Positions 23,934-31,766 of a stretch of DNA of 42,582 nucleotides are shown piece by piece. The notes beneath the pieces are model-generated. The model saw only the letters and a program-made list of their open reading frames with translations. It searched no databases and had not been told where the DNA came from. A program made the position numbers and the translations under genes. Position 1 is the first letter of the stretch. Every line of letters begins with the position of its first letter. The stretch covers positions 1 to 42,582 of the forward strand of contig JABSPL010000194.1 in NCBI GenBank assembly GCA_013215105.1, given 5' to 3'. This DNA is from Flavobacteriaceae bacterium (GTDB lineage: Bacteria; Bacteroidota; Bacteroidia; Flavobacteriales; Flavobacteriaceae).

Positions 23934-25478
23934 ATGGCAAAGCAAGAAGATCAGTTCAAAAAAGTAATATCGCATTGTAAAGAATACGGGTTTGTATTTC
24001 AATCGAGCGAAATATACGACGGACTTAGTGCTGTTTATGACTACGCTCAGAATGGTTCTGAGTTAAAGAAAAACATAAGAGAATATTGGTGGAAGTCGAT
24101 GGTACAGCTTAACGACAATATAGTTGGTATAGACTCTGCTATATTTACTCATCCTAAAGTATGGAAAGCTTCAGGGCATGTAGATGCTTTTACTGACCCG
24201 CTTATAGACAACAAAGATTCTAACAAAAGATATAGAGCCGATGTATTGATAGAGGACTATGTAGCCAAAATAGACACTAAAATAGAGAAAGAAATAAAGA
24301 AAGCTGTTAAGCGTTTTGGTGAAGATTTTGACAAAGCTCAGTTTTTGGAAACTAATCCTAAAGTAGTAGCTTATAAAGAAAAACAAAGCCAGATACTATC
24401 GCGAATGGGTAAATCGTTAGAAAACGAAGACCTAGACGATGTAAAAGCTCAGATAGAAGAGTTAGGTATAGTTTGTCCTATTTCAGGATCTAAAAACTGG
24501 ACCGACGTAAAGCAGTTTAACCTTATGTTTGACACCAAAATAGGTGCTAGTGCCGAGGATGCTACAAAACTTTATCTAAGACCAGAAACTGCTCAAGGGA
24601 TATTTATAAACTTCCTTAACGTACAAAAAACAGGACGTATGAAGATACCTTTTGGTATAGCTCAGACTGGTAAAGCTTTCCGTAACGAGATAGTTGCTCG
24701 TCAATTTATATTCCGTATGAGAGAGTTTGAACAAATGGAAATGCAATATTTTGTAGCTCCAGGAGAACAAAAAAAATGGTACGATATCTGGAAAGAAAAA
24801 AGATTGGCTTGGCATTATTCTTTAGGACTGGGTGAAGATAATTACCGTTTTCACGACCATGATAAACTAGCTCACTATGCCGATGCTGCTGCCGATATTG
24901 AGTATCGTTTCCCGTTTGGTTTCAAAGAACTAGAAGGAATACACTCTCGTACCGATTTTGACCTAAAGGCTCATCAAGAGTTTTCTGGTAAGAAAATACA
25001 GTATTTCGACAACGAAAGAGAAGAAACTTACACTCCTTATGTAGTAGAAACTTCTGTAGGCTTAGATAGATTGTTCTTGGCTATAATTTCTGGTTCTTTG
25101 AAAGAAGAAGACTTAGGAGAAGGAAAAACAAGAACTGTACTTAAACTTCCGTTTGTATTAGCACCTATCAAAGTAGCTATACTTCCACTTGTCAAAAAAG
25201 ACGGATTACCTGATATTGCTAAGAAAATATTAGCTGATTTGAGACTAGAATACAGCGTAGCTTACGACGAAAAAGATTCTGTAGGAAGAAGATATAGAAG
25301 ACAAGATTCGCTAGGAACTCCGTTTTGTGTTACTATAGATCATCAGACTATAGAGGACAACACAGTGACTATACGTAACAGAGATACTATGGAACAACAT
25401 AGAATAAAATCGGATGAATTAGCCGATTATTTGAATAAAGAAGTTTCTATGAGTACTTGGTTGAAGAGATTGAAGTAA
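23934..25478 (+). CDS. glyS: Glycine--tRNA ligase (homodimeric, eukaryote/archaeal type)
   Basis: Class II aminoacyl-tRNA synthetase charging tRNA-Gly. The 514-residue protein starts with SHCKEYGFVFQSSEIYDGLS, has motif 2 near RPETAQGIFINF and AFRNEI...FIFRMREFEQMEMQ, motif 3 around TSVGLDRLFLAI, and the C-terminal anticodon-binding domain (VAILPLVKKDGLPDIAKKIL through VTIRNRDTMEQ). This is the single-chain alpha2 form, not the bacterial glyQ/glyS tetramer. It lies between two strong hairpins as a one-gene transcription unit. Confidence 0.97.
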   Translation: MAKQEDQFKKVISHCKEYGFVFQSSEIYDGLSAVYDYAQNGSELKKNIREYWWKSMVQLNDNIVGIDSAIFTHPKVWKASGHVDAFTDPLIDNKDSNKRYRADVLIEDYVAKIDTKIEKEIKKAVKRFGEDFDKAQFLETNPKVVAYKEKQSQILSRMGKSLENEDLDDVKAQIEELGIVCPISGSKNWTDVKQFNLMFDTKIGASAEDATKLYLRPETAQGIFINFLNVQKTGRMKIPFGIAQTGKAFRNEIVARQFIFRMREFEQMEMQYFVAPGEQKKWYDIWKEKRLAWHYSLGLGEDNYRFHDHDKLAHYADAAADIEYRFPFGFKELEGIHSRTDFDLKAHQEFSGKKIQYFDNEREETYTPYVVETSVGLDRLFLAIISGSLKEEDLGEGKTRTVLKLPFVLAPIKVAILPLVKKDGLPDIAKKILADLRLEYSVAYDEKDSVGRRYRRQDSLGTPFCVTIDHQTIEDNTVTIRNRDTMEQHRIKSDELADYLNKEVSMSTWLKRLK

Positions 25479-25518
25479 GAGTATATAAATTACTGACAGT
25501 GAAATAAAACTAAAACCC

Positions 25519-25560
25519 AAAAAAGCCTCTCATTTCTAACAGAAACAAGAGGCTTTTTTT
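25519..25560. terminator. Hairpin terminator between glyRS and the convergent M28 peptidase gene
   Basis: AAAAAAGCCTCT (25519-25530) pairs with AGAGGCTTTTTT (25548-25559) around a 17-nt loop; A- and T-runs allow termination from both sides. Confidence 0.85.
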
Positions 25561-25582
25561 AAAGTTTTAAACAATATAAATA

Positions 25583-26605
25583 TTACTTAATAGGCTTATC
25601 AACTACTAACATATTAGACATATTAGCTATTTCCCATGCTGTATAAAACACCAATTGAGCTCTACGTTTTAGCATTTTATAGTCTATTTTGTCTGGTGTA
25701 TCACTAGCTTTGTGATAGTCTTCGTGTACTCCATTGAAATAAAATATAATTGGAACTCCCTTTTTGGCGAAGTTATAATGGTCTGATCTGTAATAAAATC
25801 TGTTAGGATCATTTTCGTCGTTAAAAGTATAATCAATATTTATATTCATATACTTTTTGTTCATTTTTTCTGACAGATTATGTAATTCGGTACTCAGTTT
25901 ATCTGCACCTATTAAGTAAACAAAATCTTTATCGTCTTTGTGTGCTTCGTCACTACGCCCAACCATATCTATATTAAGGTTAGCAGTAGTTTTACTTATA
26001 GGAAACATTTCTACAGGATGGTCAACATAGTATTTAGAACCCAAAAGCCCTTTTTCTTCTCCCGTTACGTGCAAAAACATGATGGAACGCTTAGGTCTAT
26101 GCCCGTCTTTTACCGCTTTTTGGAACGCTTCTGCTATTTCCAATATAGAAACATTACCAGAACCATCGTCGTCTGCTCCGTTAAAAACCTGCCCATCTTC
26201 TATACCTATATGGTCCAAATGTGCCGATATTACAAGTACTTCGTCTGGCTTTTCTGATCCTTCTATAAATGCAACTACATTGAAAGAATCGTTCAAGTCG
26301 GGCTTTAAAAATTCTTTAGGAACTTCCTGAAAATAATCATCACCTCCTATTGGTGATTTTATTTCGTGGTCTAAGTAGAAATCTTTAATATATTGTCCTG
26401 CTTTTTCATGCCCAGCTTCTCCAGTACCTCTACCCTCATATTCGTCCGATGCCAATATATAAAGATGTTTCTTTAGGTCTTCTTCGTTAATAGTGTTTGC
26501 ATACTGTACAGACAAGTCCTCTTTAGAAGTTTCTCCTAGTGTTACCTGAGACGATTTACAAGAAATAATCCCTAAAACAGCTATACTCAAAATAATTTTC
26601 TTCAT
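25583..26605 (-). CDS. M28 family zinc aminopeptidase, lipoprotein
   Basis: A 340-residue exported peptidase. The N-terminus MKKIILSIAVLGIISCKSS is a lipoprotein signal with Cys at residue 16. The two-zinc site of family M28 is complete: His-Asp in ISAHLDHIG, Asp in NGADDDGSGN, the catalytic Glu pair in TGEEKGLLGS, Asp in NIDMVGRSD, and the last His in YRSDHYNFAK. It should release N-terminal amino acids from peptides in the periplasm or at the cell surface. It is a single gene with a TATTTTTG box upstream and a shared terminator downstream. Confidence 0.93.
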   Translation of the reverse strand: MKKIILSIAVLGIISCKSSQVTLGETSKEDLSVQYANTINEEDLKKHLYILASDEYEGRGTGEAGHEKAGQYIKDFYLDHEIKSPIGGDDYFQEVPKEFLKPDLNDSFNVVAFIEGSEKPDEVLVISAHLDHIGIEDGQVFNGADDDGSGNVSILEIAEAFQKAVKDGHRPKRSIMFLHVTGEEKGLLGSKYYVDHPVEMFPISKTTANLNIDMVGRSDEAHKDDKDFVYLIGADKLSTELHNLSEKMNKKYMNINIDYTFNDENDPNRFYYRSDHYNFAKKGVPIIFYFNGVHEDYHKASDTPDKIDYKMLKRRAQLVFYTAWEIANMSNMLVVDKPIK

Positions 26606-26630
26606 TTATGTGTTTTTTAGTTTTGAAAAC

Positions 26631-26638
26631 CAAAAATA
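26631..26638 (-). promoter_or_regulatory. Putative -7 box (TATTTTTG) of the M28 peptidase gene
   Basis: Plus-strand CAAAAATA reads TATTTTTG on the minus strand, 25 bp upstream of the ATG at 26605. Confidence 0.45.
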
Positions 26639-26655
26639 TAGAATAATTATTACTT

Positions 26656-27426
26656 TTAGTCCTTTTTGAAAATAAATTGTTTTAATTCTTTATTGAAAAG
26701 TAAATATTCAGAATCTACAAAACCGCTAATATCTTCATTATCTATTAGTTTATCTACTTTACCTTCTATCATCTTATCGTTTCTGATAAGCCACAATTCC
26801 TCTGCTATCTTCAAAGCCAGATTAACCTCATGAGTCGAAATTATCACGGTTTTGTCAGTGGTTAAAACTATGTTTTTAAGTAAATTAAATATTTTTATTT
26901 TGTTTCTGAAATCGAGGTGAGATGTAGGTTCGTCTAATAATATAATATCAGTATCTTGAGCCAAAGCTCTTGATATCCATACTTTTTGAGCCTGTCCGTC
27001 GCTTAATTCTGATACTTTTTTGTCCTTCAAATCTATAGAATCAGTTATTGCGAGCGATTCTAATATTTTGAGTCTATCTTCATCTCTAATATTCCCGAAC
27101 CAATCGGTATAAGGCTGTCTCCCTAGGCTTACCAGTTCATAAACAGTCATATTCGATTCATATATTTTATCGGTCAAAACAATACTTATTCTCTTAGATA
27201 TATTATTGTTTTTCTTCAGAAATATATCATTTCCTGATAGTTCTACTTTACCATTAATAGGCTTCATTAGCTTACTTATGGTTTTGAGTAAAGTAGACTT
27301 ACCTGCTCCATTACAACCCAAAAGACAAATCAGTTTATTGTTTACTATATTGATATTAATGTCTTTGACCAAAACGTTTTCTTCTTTGTAACCAATATCT
27401 AAATTTGTAAGTTTCAATATACTCAT
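26656..27426 (-). CDS. ABC transporter ATP-binding protein, iron/heme/cobalamin importer type
   Basis: A 256-residue ATPase of the FecE/BtuD group. Walker A is GCNGAGKSTLLK, the signature is LSDGQAQKVWISRAL (Asp in place of the usual second Gly), Walker B is DIILLDEPTSHLD, and the switch His is in VIISTHEVNLAL. LGRQPYTDWFGNI matches the Q-loop-following region of siderophore importers. It starts directly after the permease stop (0-bp gap), so the two form one importer. It is the last gene of a seven-gene operon. Substrate is not readable, since the binding protein is absent here. Confidence 0.92.
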   Translation of the reverse strand: MSILKLTNLDIGYKEENVLVKDININIVNNKLICLLGCNGAGKSTLLKTISKLMKPINGKVELSGNDIFLKKNNNISKRISIVLTDKIYESNMTVYELVSLGRQPYTDWFGNIRDEDRLKILESLAITDSIDLKDKKVSELSDGQAQKVWISRALAQDTDIILLDEPTSHLDFRNKIKIFNLLKNIVLTTDKTVIISTHEVNLALKIAEELWLIRNDKMIEGKVDKLIDNEDISGFVDSEYLLFNKELKQFIFKKD

Positions 27427-28431
27427 TTATTGTTTTTTTAGTATTAAAAATATAACAATAGGAGCTCCAAACAGAGAAGTAACAGCGTTAATAGGTAAAC
27501 TATATTGACTCCCTGGTAACTGAGCTATGGTGTCACAAACAAGTAATACTATAGCTCCTAATATGGCAGTGTACAAAAACAAAACTCTTATATCGGTTGT
27601 TTTTACTAACAATTTGGCCAGATGAGGAACTGCTAAGCCTATAAAAGCTATAGGCCCTACATAAGCTGTGATAACTCCTGTCAATATGCTTACTACAAAA
27701 AACACTGTATTTCTTAGTGTTTTGACCGAAACTCCCATAGATTGAGCGTAATTTTCGCCTATTTTGAGACTATTCATAGGTTTCAAGCATTTTATAAACA
27801 ATAAAATAGATAGAACAAAAACTCCTAAGAGTATATATATATCGTTCCAATCCAAATCGGAAAGGCTTCCGAAGGTCCAGAATACAAATTGTTGTAATTT
27901 TTCCGATTCAGAAAAAAATGATAATACATTGACTATAGCACTAGCAAAACTACTGAACATAAGCCCTACTATAAGTACCGAAAGTGTGTTTTTGACTCTT
28001 ATAGAAGTAGTCATAATAAGGGCAAATACCCCCAAAGCTCCCAAACAAGAAGACAATACCATAGACAACGAATTTATCGTTTGTCCTAATAATGAGTTAG
28101 TAAAAAATGCCGAACCCATTATAAAAACAGCAACTCCTAGCGAAGAACCAGAACTAACACCTAATACATAAGGCCCTGCCAGAGGATTCTGAAATATATT
28201 TTGCATAAACAAGCCACAAACACTAAGCCCTGACCCTACCAATATTGCGGTTATAGACTTCAACAATCTATACTCTATTATTGTGTATTCCCAGTTTTCT
28301 TTGTTCATATCAGATAACAAATAATCAAATATTTCAGAAAAAGGTATATTAACCGAACCAAGACTTATATTTAAAATCCATACCGATAATAACGATATTA
28401 ATACTAAAACTATCTTATAAGTTCTTGGCAT
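27427..28431 (-). CDS. FecCD family ABC transporter permease
   Basis: A 334-residue inner-membrane permease with about ten membrane spans. It contains the family landmarks YRLLKSITAILVGSGLSVCG, MQNIFQNPLAGPYVLGVSSG and GPIAFIGLAVPHLAK. These are conserved in importers of iron-siderophores, heme and cobalamin. It pairs with the ATPase that follows without a gap. No periplasmic binding protein or TonB receptor lies in the window. It starts 5 bp after rdgB on the same strand, at the end of an operon that otherwise holds copper/cytochrome-oxidase assembly genes. Confidence 0.93.
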   Translation of the reverse strand: MPRTYKIVLVLISLLSVWILNISLGSVNIPFSEIFDYLLSDMNKENWEYTIIEYRLLKSITAILVGSGLSVCGLFMQNIFQNPLAGPYVLGVSSGSSLGVAVFIMGSAFFTNSLLGQTINSLSMVLSSCLGALGVFALIMTTSIRVKNTLSVLIVGLMFSSFASAIVNVLSFFSESEKLQQFVFWTFGSLSDLDWNDIYILLGVFVLSILLFIKCLKPMNSLKIGENYAQSMGVSVKTLRNTVFFVVSILTGVITAYVGPIAFIGLAVPHLAKLLVKTTDIRVLFLYTAILGAIVLLVCDTIAQLPGSQYSLPINAVTSLFGAPIVIFLILKKQ

Positions 28432-28436
28432 ATAAT

Positions 28437-29012
28437 TTATATTGTTTTCAGATATTCGTTTAATTTACTAACTGCTATAGCTCTATGGTTTATTTTCTTT
28501 CTGAGATCCATAGGAAGCTCAGAAAAAGATTTATCATAGCCTTCGGGAACAAACACCGGATTGTATCCAAAACCTTCATTTCCTTTATATTCTGAACTTA
28601 TAGTTCCTCTGCATATTCCTTCAAAAAACAATTCTTTTCCATTAATATGCAAGCAAAGAACGGTCTTGAAATAAGCTTTTCGGTTTTCTTTTCCTTCTAG
28701 CTCACCCAGCAATTTTATTATATTATCTTTAGAATCACAGTTTTCCCCAGCATACCTAGCGGCATATATTCCTGGCCTCCCATCAAGAGACTCTACAAAC
28801 AAGCCAGTATCATCGGCAAAGCAAGCTGTAGATGTATTAGAAGAAACATAATCGGCTTTTAGTTTAGAGTTAGCCTCCAAAGTATCCCCGTTTTCTTCAA
28901 CTTCTTCGTTTAGCTTTACATCTTTAAGGCTAAGAACGTTAAAACCCTCAGGAAGCATATCATTTACTTCTTTGGCTTTATGCTGGTTATTTGTTGCGAA
29001 AATTATATCCAT
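28437..29012 (-). CDS. rdgB: Non-canonical purine NTP pyrophosphatase (RdgB/HAM1)
   Basis: Hydrolyses dITP, XTP and related deaminated purine nucleotides to monophosphates, keeping them out of DNA. The 191-residue protein has the N-terminal IFATNNQHKAKEV, the active-site stretch TACFADDTGLFVESLDGRPG, YAARYAG, and the C-terminal GFGYNPVFVPEGYDKSFSEL and NHRAIAVSKL. Length is normal. It lies between DUF493 (2-bp gap) and the permease (5-bp gap) in the long minus-strand operon. Confidence 0.96.
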   Translation of the reverse strand: MDIIFATNNQHKAKEVNDMLPEGFNVLSLKDVKLNEEVEENGDTLEANSKLKADYVSSNTSTACFADDTGLFVESLDGRPGIYAARYAGENCDSKDNIIKLLGELEGKENRKAYFKTVLCLHINGKELFFEGICRGTISSEYKGNEGFGYNPVFVPEGYDKSFSELPMDLRKKINHRAIAVSKLNEYLKTI

Positions 29013-29014
29013 AA

Positions 29015-29293
29015 TTATAGAGATACTAATCCTTTTATGTTTTCTACTTTTAGGTATTTATCTATTATCTGATCGGTGTTTTCTACCGTCATTACTATAG
29101 TTATACTTTTGTATTTACCAGTTTTGGACTTACCTACAGTAGTGGTAGTTTTTAGGTCTTTAAATATTTCTTTTAATTGACCTTCTTGCTCTCCATCGGC
29201 TGGCATTACGTATTTGAACATATATCTGCAAGGATATTTGTTAGACTCTTCTAGTTTTTCTCTTAAACTATCGAACGAATTATTTTCAGACAT
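29015..29293 (-). CDS. DUF493 (YbeD-like) family protein
   Basis: A 92-residue soluble protein with the ACT-like fold of the DUF493/YbeD family: FDSLREKLEESNKYPCRYMFKYV near the start (shown in part: YPCRYMFKYVMP) and KYKSITIVMTVENTDQI in the second half. The family is widespread, small and of unknown, possibly regulatory, function. It is packed between the 70-residue membrane protein and rdgB with gaps of 4 and 2 bp. Confidence 0.88.
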   Translation of the reverse strand: MSENNSFDSLREKLEESNKYPCRYMFKYVMPADGEQEGQLKEIFKDLKTTTTVGKSKTGKYKSITIVMTVENTDQIIDKYLKVENIKGLVSL

Positions 29294-29297
29294 TTAT

Positions 29298-29510
29298 TTA
29301 ACTTATTTTGTTTTTCTTCATGTATTTTACTAGGAAATATATCAATAAAGCTATACTCAGATATGGAAACACCATAAGATACATTATTCCCGAATTTACT
29401 CCTTCTGCTATATCAGCATCTCCTTTTTCTATTACAGCTTTACACATCACACATTGTGAATATGATATTTGACTTATAATAAAGAATATAAAAAGATATT
29501 TTAATTTCAT
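29298..29510 (-). CDS. Small exported membrane protein with a CxxC motif, beside DUF420/SCO
   Basis: A 70-residue protein with an N-terminal signal-like segment (MKLKYLFIFFIISQISYSQ), a CVMC motif just after the predicted cleavage point (residues 20-23), a short polar loop, and one membrane span (IMYLMVFPYLSIALLIYFLV). The placement of CxxC at the membrane surface next to a DUF420 gene and an SCO gene suggests a part in copper delivery or oxidase assembly. That is inference; no named family is recognised. Gaps to its neighbours are 4 bp on both sides. Confidence 0.8.
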   Translation of the reverse strand: MKLKYLFIFFIISQISYSQCVMCKAVIEKGDADIAEGVNSGIMYLMVFPYLSIALLIYFLVKYMKKNKIS

Positions 29511-29514
29511 AATT

Positions 29515-30021
29515 CTAGTAATATGGAGATATCATTATATAAACAACAACTCCTGTAACAGCTACATATACCCAAAGAGGGAATGTGATTCTTGCTATTT
29601 TTTTATGTTCTTCAAACTCTTTAAAATATCCTCTGGCAAAAGTAACTAACACTAAAGGTATTATAATTACAGAAAGTATTATATGAGTTATAAGTATAAA
29701 ATAATAAATATATTTGACAGCTCCTTCTCCTCCGAACTTGGTAGAGTCTGAAGTCATATGATAAGAAATATACATTAACAAAAATGCTAAAGACAGCCCT
29801 ACACATACTTTCATCAGGTTTTCGTGTAGTTTCCTTTTTTTGTTTTTTATAGCCCATACTGCTAGCACTAGCAATACCGCAGTTACCCCGTTAGTTGCCG
29901 CATATATAGGTGGCAAAAAGGTCAAAGGCTCTACATTGGGTATTTTGATACCGAACAATGCTGCTACTGCCAGTGGTATTATTATAGAAACTATTGTTAT
30001 TATTTTTTTGTATTCTTTCAT
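29515..30021 (-). CDS. DUF420 membrane protein
   Basis: A 168-residue integral membrane protein with about five spans. It has the DUF420 pattern: FLPPIYAATNGVTAVLLVLA, then KKRKLHENLMKVCVGLSLAF, then YYFILITHIILSVIIIPLVL and a final HKKIARITFPLWVYVAVTGV. The conserved His residues in helices 3 and 4 are in place. DUF420 genes usually sit beside cytochrome oxidase and SCO genes and are thought to help oxidase assembly, though no function is proven. It follows the SCO gene by 40 bp. Confidence 0.88.
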   Translation of the reverse strand: MKEYKKIITIVSIIIPLAVAALFGIKIPNVEPLTFLPPIYAATNGVTAVLLVLAVWAIKNKKRKLHENLMKVCVGLSLAFLLMYISYHMTSDSTKFGGEGAVKYIYYFILITHIILSVIIIPLVLVTFARGYFKEFEEHKKIARITFPLWVYVAVTGVVVYIMISPYY

Positions 30022-30061
30022 TATCTTAAATTTCTGGTGGTTTTATTTTATTAAATGAAGC

Positions 30062-30751
30062 TTATTTTTCGTTCAAAAGCAATTCTATATCTGCTTTTAT
30101 CATTTCTATTTGCTCTTTTTCGGTACCCAAATAATATACTATAGGGTTACCGTGTTTGTCTTTTCTACAACGTATAAACCCGTTTTGGTCTACCAAAGCA
30201 AAATGACCTTGATGCTCAAAACCTCCCTCTACATCGGGGTTTATTCCTGCAAATATATTTAAACCTTTATTAGATAGTTCATATATATCGTCTATATCGC
30301 CTGTTAATAAGTTCCAAGTCAACGAATTTATACCGTAATTTTCAGCATATTTTTTCATTACCGAAGGACTATCATTACTAGGATCTATAGAAAATGATGC
30401 TATTGCAAAATTCTCATTATCTCCAAAACTTTTTTGTAATTCGCTCATATTAGTAGTCATTACTGGGCAAATAGTTGGGCAACTAGTAAAAAAGAAATCT
30501 ATAACATATACCTTGTTAGCATAGTCAGCATTGCTTATTATAAGACTATCTTGATTAAGAAAGGCAAAATCAGGAATTTTCTTAGGTTCTCCATCTAGCA
30601 CCAAAAACGAAAGTTTATTAGTATCTGCTCGGTTAAGTCTGTCGTGCTTAACTATTGAGTTTTCTTTGAATTTGTTTACTATTTTGGGAATTGCATATAT
30701 TCCAAAAATTAGGACTATAAAGGATATACCTATGTATGATTTGTTTTTCAT
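30062..30751 (-). CDS. SCO1/SenC family copper chaperone
   Basis: A 229-residue, membrane-anchored thioredoxin-fold protein that delivers copper to the CuA site of cytochrome c oxidase. An N-terminal membrane anchor (YIGISFIVLIFGIYAIPKIV) precedes the domain. The copper-binding pair is in FFTSCPTICPVMTTNM (CxxxC), and the third ligand His is in GFEHQGHFALVDQ. It is the first gene of the seven-gene operon. The oxidase genes themselves are not in the window. Confidence 0.93.
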   Translation of the reverse strand: MKNKSYIGISFIVLIFGIYAIPKIVNKFKENSIVKHDRLNRADTNKLSFLVLDGEPKKIPDFAFLNQDSLIISNADYANKVYVIDFFFTSCPTICPVMTTNMSELQKSFGDNENFAIASFSIDPSNDSPSVMKKYAENYGINSLTWNLLTGDIDDIYELSNKGLNIFAGINPDVEGGFEHQGHFALVDQNGFIRCRKDKHGNPIVYYLGTEKEQIEMIKADIELLLNEK

Positions 30752-30771
30752 TGTTTATTATATAAGTTTGG

Positions 30772-30779
30772 CAAATTTA
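30772..30779 (-). promoter_or_regulatory. Putative -7 box (TAAATTTG) of the SCO operon
   Basis: Plus-strand CAAATTTA reads TAAATTTG on the minus strand, 20 bp upstream of the SCO ATG at 30751. Confidence 0.5.
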
Positions 30780-30915
30780 CATTATTTATCCGAAGATACA
30801 AAGATGTTAAAGCCTATTAACTGACTATTGAGAAGCTTTAAAACTAGTATATATCACTGTAAAAGTCAAAATATATTGAACTTTACAAAAACATCGATAG
30901 TACAAACTAATCCAT

Positions 30916-30953
30916 AAAAAAACCACCAAACACATAAAGTTAGGTGGTTTTTT
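30916..30953 (-). terminator. Hairpin terminator downstream of yebC
   Basis: AAAAAACCACC (30917-30927) pairs with GGTGGTTTTTT (30943-30953). It lies 18 bp past the yebC stop. Confidence 0.8.
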
Positions 30954-30970
30954 ATATTCTTCTATCTAAA

Positions 30971-31693
30971 CTAGCTAACCATATTATGATATACATTTTG
31001 CACGTCTTCGTCTTCTTCTAGTTTTTCTAATAATTTTTCTACTTCTTCTAGTTGAGTACCTTCTAATTGCTTAGTATTGTTAGGTATCCTTTCAAACCCT
31101 GACGATATTATTTCTATAGAATTGTCTTCCAAATATTTCTGAATACCTCCAAACTCTTCGAAAGGAGCATAAATAACTATAGAATTTTCTTCTTCGTCTT
31201 TGAATACTTCTTCTACTTCAAAGTCCAAAAGATCCATTTCTAAATCATCCATTTCTACCTTTACATCACTAGCTTTTATATTGAAGTTACAGGTACGATC
31301 GAACATAAAAACAACCGAACCAGAAGTACCAAAAGCACCATCATTTTTGTTAAAACAAGCTCTTACATTAGCCACTGTACGGTTGTTATTGTCGGTAGCA
31401 GTTTCGACTACTACTGCTATTCCGTTAGGAGCATACCCCTCAAACAACACTTCTTTGTAGTTATCAGTGTCTTTGTCTGTAGCTTTTTTGATCGCTCTTT
31501 CTACATTTTCTTTAGGCATATTTGCAGCCTTGGCATTTTGCATAACAGCTCTCAGCCTAGAGTTAGAATCGGGATTTGCACCACCTTCTTTTACTGCCAT
31601 CACTATGTCTTTACCTATTCTGGTAAATGTTTTTGCCATAGCTGACCAACGTTTCATTTTTCTAGCTTTTCTGAATTCAAATGCTCTTCCCAT
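30971..31693 (-). CDS. yebC: YebC/PmpR family DNA-binding protein
   Basis: A 240-residue cytosolic protein of the YebC/TACO1 family, known as transcription regulators and, more recently, as factors that help translation through hard stretches. The landmarks are the N-terminal MGRAFEFRKARKMKRWSAMA, then GGANPDSNSRLRAVMQNAKA, MPKENVERAIKKA, and EVLFEGYAPNGIAVVVE. Length is normal. It is a single gene between a TATATTTG box and a hairpin terminator. Confidence 0.95.
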   Translation of the reverse strand: MGRAFEFRKARKMKRWSAMAKTFTRIGKDIVMAVKEGGANPDSNSRLRAVMQNAKAANMPKENVERAIKKATDKDTDNYKEVLFEGYAPNGIAVVVETATDNNNRTVANVRACFNKNDGAFGTSGSVVFMFDRTCNFNIKASDVKVEMDDLEMDLLDFEVEEVFKDEEENSIVIYAPFEEFGGIQKYLEDNSIEIISSGFERIPNNTKQLEGTQLEEVEKLLEKLEEDEDVQNVYHNMVS

Positions 31694-31727
31694 ATTGTAG
31701 TTTTATTATGTCTTATTTTTAAAGTAA

Positions 31728-31735
31728 CAAATATA
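31728..31735 (-). promoter_or_regulatory. Putative -7 box (TATATTTG) of yebC
   Basis: Plus-strand CAAATATA reads TATATTTG on the minus strand, 34 bp upstream of the yebC ATG. Confidence 0.5.
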
Positions 31736-31766
31736 CTTTAAACTTATTTGTTTTAATAAATTATTT

